Source: Verrucomicrobiales bacterium
GTDB lineage: Bacteria; Verrucomicrobiota; Verrucomicrobiia; Limisphaerales; SXQI01
Reading direction: 5' to 3'
Assembly: GCA_005793025.1 (NCBI GenBank)
Contig: SXQI01000074.1
Location: forward strand, 1 to 58,430
DNA length: 58,430 bases
The translations under genes and the position numbers were made by a program. This document shows, in pieces, positions 34,300-44,400 of the stretch (positions within the stretch are counted from its first letter, which is position 1; every line of letters begins with the position of its first letter). The notes below the pieces were generated by a model. It saw only the letters and a program-made list of their open reading frames with translations. It ran no database searches and was not told the origin of the DNA.

Positions 34300-35184
34300 T
34301 CAACAGCGCAATCGACGACGCTCCCGTGTTTCAAAGAATCGGGCAAGGGGAATGGCGTAGGGTTGATCGGTGCGGAGTTGAATGCTATCGACCCCGGCCG
34401 TCATTAAAGTTTTAAGCATCTGCACTTGGTGTTTCTGACGACGCTCGACGAATCCTTTGCGCTTGCGGGTATCGCCGGTGTTGATCTCGATGATTTCATC
34501 CGTCTCTGCGTCTCGTAGTCTGATGTAACCCAACGCTGGCAAATCGTATTCCCGCTCATCCTCTATATGCACAGCTACCAGATCGTGCTTTCGGTTCACT
34601 TGGCGTACGAGGCTCGGGGGTATTGGGTTCAGGAAATCAGAAACCAAAACCGCGATACTTCTGTGTTTCGTGACGCGAAGCAAGAATTGCAATGCTTCGT
34701 CAACCCGAGTCTGTCGATGTTCAGGTTGGAAAACCATGATCTCACGAATCACGCGTAACACATGCCGTTTTCCCTTCCTTGGTGGAATGAACCTTTCCAC
34801 CCGATCACTGAAAAGCAACAAACCTACTTTGTCGTTGTTCCGGATAGCTGAGAACGCGAGGACGGAAGCGATCTCTGCGGCAAGTTCTCGTTTAGTTTGG
34901 CTCCCAGAACCGAATAAATTGGATCCGCTCACATCCACGATCAACATCACAGTGAGTTCGCGTTCCTCCACAAACTTTTTGACGAAAGGATGGTTCATTC
35001 GAGCGGTGACATTCCAGTCAATCGTCCGAACTTCGTCCCCAGGTTGATACTCACGAACTTCATCGAAATTCATGCCTTGGCCCTTGAAAACACTGTGGTA
35101 TTGCCCAGCTAAGGACTCGCTCACAAGTCGATTCGTGCGTAATTCAATCTGCCTAATTTTTTTGAGAACTTCCCTCGGTATCAT
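34300..35184 (-). CDS. DUF58 protein
   Basis: This 294-residue soluble protein has the DUF58 signature: LAGQYHSVFKGQGMNFDEVREYQPGDEVRTIDWN (about 24-57), then NHPFVKKFVEERELTVMLIVDVSGSNLFG with a VWA-like fold and a degenerate MIDAS (DVSGS), and IAVLVSDFLNP. DUF58 proteins accompany MoxR ATPases, probably as adaptors or substrates. It lacks the membrane helices seen in longer members. It lies 39 bases after moxR and five before DUF4381. Confidence 0.92.
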   Translation of the reverse strand: MIPREVLKKIRQIELRTNRLVSESLAGQYHSVFKGQGMNFDEVREYQPGDEVRTIDWNVTARMNHPFVKKFVEERELTVMLIVDVSGSNLFGSGSQTKRELAAEIASVLAFSAIRNNDKVGLLLFSDRVERFIPPRKGKRHVLRVIREIMVFQPEHRQTRVDEALQFLLRVTKHRSIAVLVSDFLNPIPPSLVRQVNRKHDLVAVHIEDEREYDLPALGYIRLRDAETDEIIEINTGDTRKRKGFVERRQKHQVQMLKTLMTAGVDSIQLRTDQPYAIPLARFFETRERRRLRC

Positions 35185-35223
35185 GGGATGACAAGTTCAG
35201 GATTTTTCGATCTTAATCTAGGA

Positions 35224-36213
35224 TCAGGGCACGGGGAGTTCGTCGAAAATCTTCTGGATGATGTTCTCACTCGACTTGTCTTCGGCCTCCGCTTCGTAGG
35301 TGACCGTGATTCGGTGACGGAGTACATCCATCCCGATACTCTTCACATCCTGAGGAGTCACATAGCCTCGCCCACGTAGGAACGCATGAGCCTTGGCTGC
35401 CAAAGTCAGAGCAATCGTTGCTCGGGGCGATGCACCCATTTGAATTAAATCTTTTAACTCTAGGCTATAGTCATCCGGCGATCGTGTCGCACACACCACA
35501 TCGACGATGTAATCCTTTACCTTGTCGTCCATGTATATCGCATTAATCACCTCGCGCGCATGTTTGATCTGCTCGAATGTCACTACTGGCTGGACGGACG
35601 GTAGTTGGTCGGTCCGACCCATTAGGTCTAGGATTTGGCGTTCCTCAGCACGGGGCGGATAGGTAACTTTCAGCTTGAGCATGAAGCGGTCCACTTGGGC
35701 TTCAGGAAGTGGGTAAGTGCCCTCTTGCTCAATTGGGTTTTGGGTTGCCAATACCAAAAAAGGATCGTCCAAAGGGTAGCTCTGATCACCAAGCGTGACT
35801 TGTCGTTCTTGCATGGCCTCGAGCAAGGCACTCTGAACTTTTGCGGGCGCGCGGTTGATTTCATCAGCCAAGACTAAATTGGCGAAAATGGGCCCGCGCC
35901 GTGTGCTGAATGTCCCAGTCTGAAGGGTGAATATTTGCGTCCCAATGACATCAGCCGGAAGCATGTCTGGGGTAAACTGTAACCGTGAAAATTTGAGGTG
36001 AATCGCGGATGCTAAACTTTTCACAGCCAAAGTTTTTGCCAAACCCGGCACGCCCTCCAGCAAGAGGTGTCCGTTGGTGAGAAGCCCAATACAAAGGCGT
36101 TCCAGCAGATATCGTTGCCCAATCACAACTTTGCCGATTTCGTTAAAAAGAGGCTGAACGAATCCTCCGGCCCTATTTACTTCTGCGGTGATAGCACCAA
36201 TGTCCATACTCAT
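35224..36213 (-). CDS. moxR: MoxR-family AAA+ ATPase
   Basis: This 329-residue AAA+ ATPase has the MoxR-type Walker A EGVPGLAKT (53-61), Walker B ANLVLADEINRAPAKVQSALLEAMQE, sensor 1 ATQNPIEQEGTYPLPEAQ and an arginine-finger region DRFMLKL. C-terminal lid elements include MGASPRATIALTLAAKAHAFLRGRGYV. MoxR proteins help insert cofactors or metals in VWA-type partners. It is the first gene of the Bat operon, starting at ATG 36213, with a divergent propeller gene upstream. Confidence 0.95.
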   Translation of the reverse strand: MSMDIGAITAEVNRAGGFVQPLFNEIGKVVIGQRYLLERLCIGLLTNGHLLLEGVPGLAKTLAVKSLASAIHLKFSRLQFTPDMLPADVIGTQIFTLQTGTFSTRRGPIFANLVLADEINRAPAKVQSALLEAMQERQVTLGDQSYPLDDPFLVLATQNPIEQEGTYPLPEAQVDRFMLKLKVTYPPRAEERQILDLMGRTDQLPSVQPVVTFEQIKHAREVINAIYMDDKVKDYIVDVVCATRSPDDYSLELKDLIQMGASPRATIALTLAAKAHAFLRGRGYVTPQDVKSIGMDVLRHRITVTYEAEAEDKSSENIIQKIFDELPVP

Positions 36214-36369
36214 ATTGGATTCAATGCTGCCTGATCATAGGGTAAAAACGAGAAAATGTTTTGCCATTAATACCTATCGAAATCATTTTTCTAGTCACCT
36301 CCATTCAGGGAGTTCCGGCTTGAATGTGAAAGCTAGAATCTAATCATACATCAATCCCAATTTCGCCTG

Positions 36370-36398
36370 TTGACTTTGACCGACAGCATCTCTAACAG
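36370..36398 (+). promoter_or_regulatory. Possible promoter for the propeller gene
   Basis: TTGACT (36370-36375), a 17-base spacer and TAACAG (36393-36398) lie about 75 bases before the ATG at 36472. The -10 match is moderate. The 258-base divergent region otherwise shows nothing clear, and I cannot place the moxR promoter. Confidence 0.35.
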
Positions 36399-36471
36399 AA
36401 CAAAAGTAAATCTGATCAACCATTCAAATCGATTTAAGTAGGTAACAACTCTCTACCGAAGGAATTCCAGA

Positions 36472-37749
36472 ATGTATTCGTCAAATTTGGCCTCATCTCG
36501 AAGCTATAATTTCCTGGTCAGTGTTGCTCGGGTGCTTCTCGGATGTTGGCTATTCGAATTTGAAACCAATGCGGGAGATTGGCCGCAGTTGCTAGGGCCG
36601 TTGAGAAACGGTCAAAGTGCCGAGACAAATCTCAGCACCCGTTGGCCCGAGGAAGGGCCTCCTGTGTTATGGAAACGGAAAACAGGCGAAGGTTTTGCGA
36701 GTCCCTCAGTGGTTTCAAATTATTTAGTCATACCCCATCGATTGGAGCAGGAGGAGGTCATTGAATGTTTGGATCCACGTTCTGGGGTGACCCTGTGGAA
36801 AACTTCCTTTCCCACAAATTTCAAGGACGATTTTGGCTCGGACGACGGTCCGAGGGCAACTCCAACGATCTCAGGCAATCAAGTTTTCCTCATGAGCGCT
36901 GAGGGGTTGGTAACCGCCCTAGATATCTCCTCCGGGAAGCTCTTGTGGAGTGTTGATACGAAGACTGTTTTCGGTGCTCCAAAAGGATTCTTTGGCATGG
37001 CCTGTTCTCCCTTGGTCGTCGATGGTCGAGTCCTCCTCAATATCGGTGGCCGTGAGGGGTCTGGGATTGTGGCCCTAGACCAGTCGACAGGCAAACTCGT
37101 TTGGCGATCAACGGGCGACGAGGCTAGCTACTCATCACCCGTGCTAGCGCGAGTGGGTCAAAGTTCGATCGCAACATTCTTTACTCGGAATGGGTTGGCA
37201 CTCCTACAGCCCGGAGATGGAAAAATTCTCGCAACCTATCCCTGGCGAAGTCGAACCGCTGCTTCAGTAAACGCAGCACTCCCTGTCGTGGTTGAAAACC
37301 AGATTTTCCTTTCTGCCAGTTACGAAACTGGTGCCATCCTGCTGAGGTGGCAGGAGGGTCGCCTAGAAAAAATTTGGGCAAAAGACGGGGTGATTTCAAA
37401 TCACTATGCTACCAGCGTCCATCATAATGGTTACCTCTATGGATTTGATGGGCGCCAAGAGCTTCGTCCCTCGCTGACATGCGTGGAGTTTGCAACTGGA
37501 AAAGTCATGTGGCGAGAGGACCAAATTCCTTCCGGAACACTATTAACTTTCGGAGATTTCCTTCTCATCACTCTTGAGACTGGAGAGGTATGGTTAGTCA
37601 AGGCGACGCCAGCACGTTTTGAGAGAGTCGCTCGTTCGCAATTAGCCGGACATGGAGTACGCGCATACCCCGCACTCTCAAACAGAAAATTATTCGTCAA
37701 AAGCAAATCCGAATTGGTCGCAATCGACTTGACGATAAACAGTCAGTAA
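36472..37749 (+). CDS. Secreted PQQ/BamB-like beta-propeller protein
   Basis: This 425-residue protein has an N-terminal hydrophobic segment (about 14-30). The propeller of PQQ-type repeats opens at WPQLLGPLRNGQSAE, a start typical of Planctomycetes and Verrucomicrobia PQQ-like proteins. Repeat signatures include DPRSGVTLWKT, DISSGKLLWSVD, DQSTGKLVWRS and EFATGKVMWRE. It may bind envelope ligands or a quinone cofactor; no catalytic metal site is clear. AAGGA lies about nine bases before the ATG, one of the better ribosome sites here. It is divergent from moxR and converges on ptsH. Confidence 0.85.
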   Translation: MYSSNLASSRSYNFLVSVARVLLGCWLFEFETNAGDWPQLLGPLRNGQSAETNLSTRWPEEGPPVLWKRKTGEGFASPSVVSNYLVIPHRLEQEEVIECLDPRSGVTLWKTSFPTNFKDDFGSDDGPRATPTISGNQVFLMSAEGLVTALDISSGKLLWSVDTKTVFGAPKGFFGMACSPLVVDGRVLLNIGGREGSGIVALDQSTGKLVWRSTGDEASYSSPVLARVGQSSIATFFTRNGLALLQPGDGKILATYPWRSRTAASVNAALPVVVENQIFLSASYETGAILLRWQEGRLEKIWAKDGVISNHYATSVHHNGYLYGFDGRQELRPSLTCVEFATGKVMWREDQIPSGTLLTFGDFLLITLETGEVWLVKATPARFERVARSQLAGHGVRAYPALSNRKLFVKSKSELVAIDLTINSQ

Positions 37750-37801
37750 TACGGCATCCAGATTAAAGAGGAATCTCGATGCTGGATGGACAGAAGGTTT
37801 T

Positions 37802-38104
37802 CTACTCTTCGTCGAATTTCCTCTTAACCAAAGCCTCTAATTCTGTGACTGCCGATAACGCATCGGCACCCGAAGCACAGACCTTTAACTTCGAACCCGG
37901 GCCCGCAGCAAGCATCATGAGTCCCATGATGGATTTCCCGTTCACCGTTTCTCCATCTTTTTCAACAAATACCTGACACTCAAAACGGTTGGCAATTTTA
38001 ACAAACATTGCCGCGGGTCTTGCGTGAATGCCGAGCTTGTTTACCACAGTAAACTGGCGAGTAATTTCTTTGCCCAAGTCGATGTTTTCTTGTGAGGTAT
38101 TCAT
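37802..38104 (-). CDS. ptsH: HPr phosphocarrier protein
   Basis: This 100-residue HPr carries the catalytic His27 in GIHARPA and the regulatory Ser58 in NGKSIMGLM, with the standard 31-residue spacing. HPr normally carries phosphate from enzyme I to sugar transporters and, when phosphorylated on Ser by HprK, controls metabolism. A twelve-residue N-terminal extension precedes the fold. It lies 73 bases after hprK. No enzyme I or EII gene is present in the window, so a mainly regulatory PTS is possible. Confidence 0.94.
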   Translation of the reverse strand: MNTSQENIDLGKEITRQFTVVNKLGIHARPAAMFVKIANRFECQVFVEKDGETVNGKSIMGLMMLAAGPGSKLKVCASGADALSAVTELEALVKRKFDEE

Positions 38105-38177
38105 CTCTTCCGGAACTTATCGAGGAAATCTCTTCAATTTACCAATGGTTTATTCAAAATAATCTCAGGTCGGTATC

Positions 38178-39167
38178 TCAGTTCGAAGGTATTTCTCCCT
38201 CCGTTGAGCTCGTTGATGCCATCTTTGATAGCAACCGTTCATTGAGTTCACGAGCTGGGTTGTAGCCAGATCTCCTTAGTTTCATCTGGAATGCAGCGAC
38301 CTCTATGAGTCGCGCTAAATCGCGACCGGGTCTCACAGGAATTGTGATTTCAGGGATGTTTACACCTAAAATTGTGATGTGTTTTTCGTCGAGACCGAGT
38401 CGATCCACATCAGGAACATCATTCCAATTCTTCAAACAAATTACCAAATTCACTTCCTTCTCTTGGCGAATTGATTTCACACCAAACATCGCTGCAACGT
38501 TGATGATACCAATGCCGCGCACTTCCATGTGATTACGAGTGAGCTCCGAGGAGGTGCCTACAATGGTGCGGCCATCGAGTAATGTGACCTTGGTGACATC
38601 ATCAGATACTAGGGAATAACCTCTCTCGATCAGTGCTAGCACACTTTCACTTTTGCCGATGCCACTTTCCCCGCGAATGATCACCCCGATCCCTAGAATA
38701 TCCACCATCGATCCCATCTCTGTGCCGCGAGGCGCAAACATGGTTTCCAAGGCTAACGTTGCCATGTTGATGAACTTCATGGTGATTTGGGGAGCGATGA
38801 AAATGGGTATTCCCCTCGCCTCAGCAAGCCCTAATAGGGTTCGGTCCGGACGCAACCCTCGGCAAAAAACGATACAAGGCACTTTTTGTTGTAGTAGGAC
38901 TTGGTAACACTGATTCCGCTGGTCGAGTGTCAACGACTTGATGAAATGACACTCCGCATTACCCATGACTTGAACGCGCTTTTCTGCGAAGTATTTTTTG
39001 AAACCAGCCAAGGCCAACCCGGGACGATTCACCGTAGGTTCTCTAATGATTCGGACTAACCCGCTGGTACCGGCGACCAGTTTTAACCCCAATGACCCAT
39101 TATGATCATTAAAAAAGCGTTCCACGCTTACTTTGTCTCGAACAATGGGGGAAGGACGGTGCTGCAT
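38178..39167 (-). CDS. hprK: HPr kinase/phosphorylase
   Basis: HprK phosphorylates and dephosphorylates HPr on serine according to energy state. From ATG 39167 the protein has 329 residues. After the N-terminal domain the Walker A is GESGIGKS, followed by LVSDDVTKV and the family signature MEVRGIGIINVAAMFG; VRPGRDLARLIEVAA closes the fold. ATG 39167 lies four bases after the lptB stop; the frame stays open further upstream inside lptB. The order lptB-hprK-ptsH resembles the rpoN-region operons of Proteobacteria, but without rpoN or ptsN. Confidence 0.95.
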   Translation of the reverse strand: MQHRPSPIVRDKVSVERFFNDHNGSLGLKLVAGTSGLVRIIREPTVNRPGLALAGFKKYFAEKRVQVMGNAECHFIKSLTLDQRNQCYQVLLQQKVPCIVFCRGLRPDRTLLGLAEARGIPIFIAPQITMKFINMATLALETMFAPRGTEMGSMVDILGIGVIIRGESGIGKSESVLALIERGYSLVSDDVTKVTLLDGRTIVGTSSELTRNHMEVRGIGIINVAAMFGVKSIRQEKEVNLVICLKNWNDVPDVDRLGLDEKHITILGVNIPEITIPVRPGRDLARLIEVAAFQMKLRRSGYNPARELNERLLSKMASTSSTEGEIPSN

Positions 39168-39171
39168 AGGA

Positions 39172-39963
39172 TTACATATTGAACTCCGGACCCAAGTAGA
39201 TATCACGGGCCCTCGAGTCATTGACCACGAAGTCGGCCGAACCTTCAATCAAGACCTCACCACTTTTGATCAAATAAGCGCGGTCCACGAGCTTGAGAGT
39301 TTCCCTTGCGTTATGATCAGTGATCAGAATTCCGAGTCCTCGGTCTCTCAATCGACGAAGGATTTTTTGAACTTCATAGACAGTGATCGGGTCAATTCCA
39401 GAAAAAGGTTCGTCCAGCAGAAGCAGCTTGGGAGTGGTTACCAAAGCTCGGGTGATCTCCAAGCGGCGTTTTTCACCTCCCGAGAGTTGATACGCCTTAG
39501 ATTTCGCAAGCCCAGTCAGATCAAGTTCCTCTAGAAGGTATTGCAATCGAACCAAACGTTCCCTTCGGGTTAAACTGCAGGTCTCTAGAATCGCGAGAAT
39601 GTTCTGTTCAACCGTGAGTTTTCGAAACACGGATGGCTCTTGAGTGAGATAACCAATCCCGAGTCGTGCCCGATGATGCATGGCGACACCTGTGATCGGT
39701 TGGTCTTGAAAAAAAACTTTCCCTGCATCAGGTTTCACCACACCAACCACCATGTTGAAGGTTGTCGTTTTCCCCGCGCCGTTAGGTCCGAGTAATCCGA
39801 CTATCTCTCCGGGCGAAACTTTAATATCGACCTTGTTCACTACGCGCCGGCGTCTGTACATTTTGACAAGCCCCTCAGTGCGAAGCAATGGGGCTCGATC
39901 AGCAGTAGTTGCGGATCCTCTCGCGAGTTCAACCACAGATTGATTTGATGTTAGTTGAGACAA
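39172..39963 (-). CDS. lptB: LPS export ABC transporter ATPase
   Basis: LptB drives transfer of LPS from the inner membrane with LptFG. The 263-residue protein has Walker A GPNGAGKTTTFNMVVGV, the LptB-specific IGYLTQEPSVFRKLTVEQN, the signature LSGGEKRRLEITRAL, Walker B LLLDEPFSGIDPITV and TDHNARETLKLVDRAYLI. The N-terminal 28 residues are extra. No ATG is available before the domain; TTG 39963 or GTG 39936 must serve. It is divergent from the symporter gene and followed by hprK. Confidence 0.95.
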   Translation of the reverse strand: MSQLTSNQSVVELARGSATTADRAPLLRTEGLVKMYRRRRVVNKVDIKVSPGEIVGLLGPNGAGKTTTFNMVVGVVKPDAGKVFFQDQPITGVAMHHRARLGIGYLTQEPSVFRKLTVEQNILAILETCSLTRRERLVRLQYLLEELDLTGLAKSKAYQLSGGEKRRLEITRALVTTPKLLLLDEPFSGIDPITVYEVQKILRRLRDRGLGILITDHNARETLKLVDRAYLIKSGEVLIEGSADFVVNDSRARDIYLGPEFNM

Positions 39964-40092
39964 TCTGAGTTTAAATTGCCGACGTTCGGATTTGTTGGCA
40001 ACCCAAGAGTTGGCTCGCCGGATTGGTTCTTTGCCTACTTCCTTTCATCCGTTAGTGTCTGCTTTCCGATTTACCAATCAAACACTGAATCT

Positions 40093-41337
40093 ATGTGGCA
40101 GCTTTTACGACGTGTCTCACTCACACAATGGATCTTGGTCTCAATGGTGGCGGGTATTCTTATCGGTTACTATTATCCCCAAGAATCCCAGAGCGTAAAA
40201 GTCATCTCCAACGTGTTCCTCAAGATGATTAAATGCATTCTCGTTCCGCTAGTATTCGGTACCTTGGTGGTGGGGATTGCCGGACATAGTGATGATTTAA
40301 AGGGGGTCGGTCGGCTTGCATTCAAATCGATTCTTTATTTTGAGGTAGTCACAACCCTTGCGTTGGTGATTGGGTTAGCTGCTGTCAACTTGGCAACTCC
40401 GGGTATTGGAACCAAATTACCCCTCCCGGCATCGTCGCAAGAACTCACGGCTCCGGCACACGTTACGTTCAGTAGTATCATCGAACATATTGTGCCGAAG
40501 AGTTTCTTCGAAGCCGCTGCCTCCAACGATGTACTGCAAGTTGTCTTCTTTGCGATGCTGTTCGGCGTGGCGTTAGCCCAGGTGCCCTCCGCTCAAAGGG
40601 AACCAATGTTGCGGTTTTGCGAGAGTTTGACGGAAGTGATGTTCAAATTCACAGGGCTTGTCATGAAATTCGCCCCACTCGGTATTGGAGCTGCAATGGC
40701 TTACACCGTGGGACACAGTGGATTGGGTATGCTGATTAATCTCGGAAAGCTTATCCTAACACTTTATGTAGCTCTCGTAGTGTTCTGCTTGGTGGTTTTT
40801 CTCCCAATAGCTTTTTGGATTCGGTTACCCATTAAGAAATTTCTTAGCTTACTCCGCGAACCCATTATTCTTGCATTCACTACAACATCCTCCGACGCAG
40901 CCATGCCGGATGCTATGAAGCGATTAGTGAGTTTTGGGGTTCCCAAGAGGATAGTTTCATTTGTGATGCCGCTGGGTTACTCCTTCAATCTGGATGGTTC
41001 CACCCTTTATCTCGCGGTGGCTTCTGTCTTCGTAGCCCAAGCAGCCGGAATCCCGTTAACATGGGGTCAACAACTAACAATGATGCTCATGCTGATGTTG
41101 ACTAGCAAAGGGATGGCAGGAATCCCTAGGGCCTCCCAAGTGATTCTAGCTGGCACTCTAGTTAGTTTTAACCTCCCATTGGAGGGAATCATCTTGATCA
41201 TCGGGGTGGACGAACTCATGGATATGGCCCGCACTTCGGTCAATCTTGTGGGTAACTGTTTGGCAACGACCGTGATGGCCCACTGTGAGGGAGAGGTAGG
41301 TTGGATTTCAAAGGATCCCACCCCAATCCAAAGTTAA
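40093..41337 (+). CDS. Dicarboxylate/amino acid:cation symporter
   Basis: This 414-residue DAACS-family carrier (GltP/DctA relatives) imports glutamate, aspartate or C4-dicarboxylates with sodium or protons. Eight helices and two re-entrant loops are expected. Landmarks are IKCILVPLVFGTLVVGIAGH, the Ser-rich hairpin AFTTTSSDAAMPDAMK, the cation site YSFNLDGSTLYLAVASVFVAQAAG, MLTSKGMAGIPRA and DELMDMARTSVNLVGNCLATTV. NLDG rather than NMDG is seen in helix 7. ATG 40093 is chosen as the fold begins at once; the frame extends upstream to 39955. Confidence 0.92.
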   Translation: MWQLLRRVSLTQWILVSMVAGILIGYYYPQESQSVKVISNVFLKMIKCILVPLVFGTLVVGIAGHSDDLKGVGRLAFKSILYFEVVTTLALVIGLAAVNLATPGIGTKLPLPASSQELTAPAHVTFSSIIEHIVPKSFFEAAASNDVLQVVFFAMLFGVALAQVPSAQREPMLRFCESLTEVMFKFTGLVMKFAPLGIGAAMAYTVGHSGLGMLINLGKLILTLYVALVVFCLVVFLPIAFWIRLPIKKFLSLLREPIILAFTTTSSDAAMPDAMKRLVSFGVPKRIVSFVMPLGYSFNLDGSTLYLAVASVFVAQAAGIPLTWGQQLTMMLMLMLTSKGMAGIPRASQVILAGTLVSFNLPLEGIILIIGVDELMDMARTSVNLVGNCLATTVMAHCEGEVGWISKDPTPIQS

Positions 41338-41444
41338 AATGACCTAAAAGCGTTCCTCTCCGAGTGCTTTATGCTCAGGATTCCGCTGTCAGGGTTTACA
41401 TTTCCATGTTGATTTGAGTTTAGAACTTGGCATGAATTAGGGCG

Positions 41445-44400
41445 TTGAACCCATTGAGAGAGCATCAGGCGCAGAACCTAGCATTGCGCAAGAATCGTGT
41501 GCTGTGGTTTCTCCTCTTTTTCGTTTTTGTTCTTTGTGACACAGTCGTCGCGGTTGATCAGAAGGTTTGGAGGGCGATTCCCGGAGGCCGATTGCGCGGT
41601 TTGGCAGCGTTCAACACGAATTCACCACCCGGATTTAAGCAACTCCACAATGCAGATATTGGAGTATCTTTTACGAATACTTTACCACATCTGTTGGCGA
41701 GCTTTAGGCAGTTTTCTTTGAATGGGGCAGGGGTGGCTTTGGGCGATTTTGATAACGACGGTTTGCCAGATGTCTTTTTTTGCAACAAAGGCGGACCCAA
41801 TAAACTTTACCGGAATCTAGGTCTGTGGCATTTCCAAGACGTGACGGAAGCGATGGGCCTTTCTGCCACCAATAAATCCTCGACTGGAGCTTTGTTTGCA
41901 GACTCGAACGGCGATGGTTGGCAGGACCTCGTGATCACCGTTTTTGGGGAATCCAGTGAAATCCTGATCAACAACAACGGGAAAAGCTTCACAAAACTCG
42001 CAACCCCACTATTTGGTTCGTCTCGGGGGAATATGACTTCGATCGCAGCGTCCGATGTGGATGGGGATGGCCGATTGGATTTATATTTTTGTAACTTCGG
42101 TTTGGAATCTATTGGCGGAGACGGAATTACCCTCGCGACCCGCGTCATCAACGGCGAGACAAAAGTCCAAGGCCGTTTCGCCAACCGAGCCAAAATCATC
42201 AACGGAAAACTCGTTGAGTATGGCGACCAAGATATCCTCCTTGGAAACCTTGGTGACAGAGGGTTTCAACCTAGGAATTGGGAGGATTTTTTCAGAAACA
42301 CTGAGGGTAAACCACTGCGGGCCCCGTGGGATTTCGGTTTGGCGGTTCAAATCCGGGATATTAACGGGGATGGTGCCCCTGATATCTATGTCTGTAACGA
42401 TTTCCAGACACCAGATCGTCTGTGGCTGAACGATAAGACGGGTAAATTCAAGCTAGCACCAACCCGCACGCAACGAACAATGGCCTATGCTTCGATGGGG
42501 GTAGATTTCGCCGATATTAATCGTGATGGACTGCTGGATTTCATCACGGTTGAGATGTTGCCAAAATTAAACACCCGACGTGTTCAGGAGCGGTTGCCTC
42601 ATGAGATCGGTCGGCGTGAGTGGAATTCGGGTCTAGAATTGGAACAAGTTGCGCGAAACTGCCTTTATTTGAATGTAGGGGACGGCACTTATTCTGAAAT
42701 TGCCCAATTCGCTGGTCTAGCTGCGACCGACTGGTCTTGGACGCCTCTGTTCCTCGATGTGGATCTCGATGGTTTTGAGGATTTACTCGTAACCAATGGG
42801 AACCTCAAAGATATGAATCATTGGGATGCTATTGGGGCCGACAAAACCGCCCATCAAGGTGTGCTTTCAAAAAGAGACCTCCCCCTCATCACCCCGAACG
42901 CTGCCTACCGAAATCAACGTGATTTGACTTTCTCTGACATGCATTCCGCCTGGGGGTTTAATGCCACAAACATCTCCCAAGGGATGGCGACCGCAGATTT
43001 AGATGGCGACGGCGATTTGGATGTTGTGGTCAATTGCTTAAATTCGCCCCCTCTTTTTTATAGGAATGAGAGTAGTGCATCTAGATTAAAGGTAAAACTG
43101 GCAGGTTCGCCGCCAAACCGGTTCGGAGTGGGAGCTCAAATTCTTGTTCGAAACGGCGCGGTTCTACAGTCACAGGAGATTATCTGTGGCGGTCAGTACC
43201 TTTCTGCCTCAGAAATGGTCCGCACTTTTGCTGGGTTCTCACACACCAACCTGCTGGATATTGAGGTTCGATGGCGCAATGGCCGGCGATCATTCCTCAG
43301 TCAGGTTCCAACAAACACTGAGTTAGAAGTGGAGGAAACCTCCTCAATCATCATCGAAAAGAAAGGACACGATCCGTCGAGGATTGAAACCTCCTTATTC
43401 AGCCTGACTGAAGGACCTCCTAGCCGGGAAGCAGCCCTCCCCGAATTTGATGACTACGCCACTCAACCATTGCTCCACCGAAAAATGAGTCATGCAGGAC
43501 CCGGACTTGCAGTTGCCGATTTCAACCAAGACGGTCGGCCCGACTTACTTGTTGGTGCCAAATCCGGAGGGAAAATGACGGTTGAACTAAACCTTGCGAG
43601 CGGATGGGAAAAGTGGGAACCAAATCAACTTTCCGGCTTTGGTGAATTTGGAAGTGGGACGCCGGAAACTCCAACCCGAGAGTGGAATTTTGATGAATCA
43701 ATAGTAGGTCAAGCAGCATCGGTTGTCACATGGACCAATAGTTCAGGGGAACTCAATCTCGCCGCCACAATTTCCAGTGGGCAAGGAGGAACTGGACAAG
43801 TCCGAATCGCCCGCCTTCGACGAGGACAATTGGTTGGCTCGGTCGCATTACTCCTTGGAAATAATCCATCAGCCTTAGCAGTTGGCGACCTCAACGGGGA
43901 TGGAAAAATGGAATTATTCGTAGGGGGTGGTTCTATTAAGGACCGTTGGCCAATGCCTAGTCAATCCGTCCTTTTGCGGGAGACAAAACGGGGTTGGGAG
44001 AGGGACGAAGCTGTTACAACCGCACTGGGAGCTTGCGGATTGGTGAGTGCGGCGCAATGGGTTGATATTAACGGGGATCATCAATCGGATCTCGTCACAG
44101 TCGGTGAGTGGGGGGCTCCACAGATCTACATCAACAAGCATGGTGTGCTGCAATCAGTTGGGGGTGAATGGGGGGTTGCAGATCAACAGGGTTGGTGGAA
44201 TGGTCTCGCTGCTGGGGATTTCGATCGAGACGGGAAACTGGACTTGTTAATTAGCAATTGGGGCTTAAATACCCCATGGTCCTCTGCATCCAACTCAACA
44301 ATCAAGTGGGGTTACGGAGACCGCGATGGGGCTTCCTCGTTTGTGCTCATCGAGGCGGCATTCGATCCTCTTCTCAGGTTTATCACCCCGCAACGATCGT

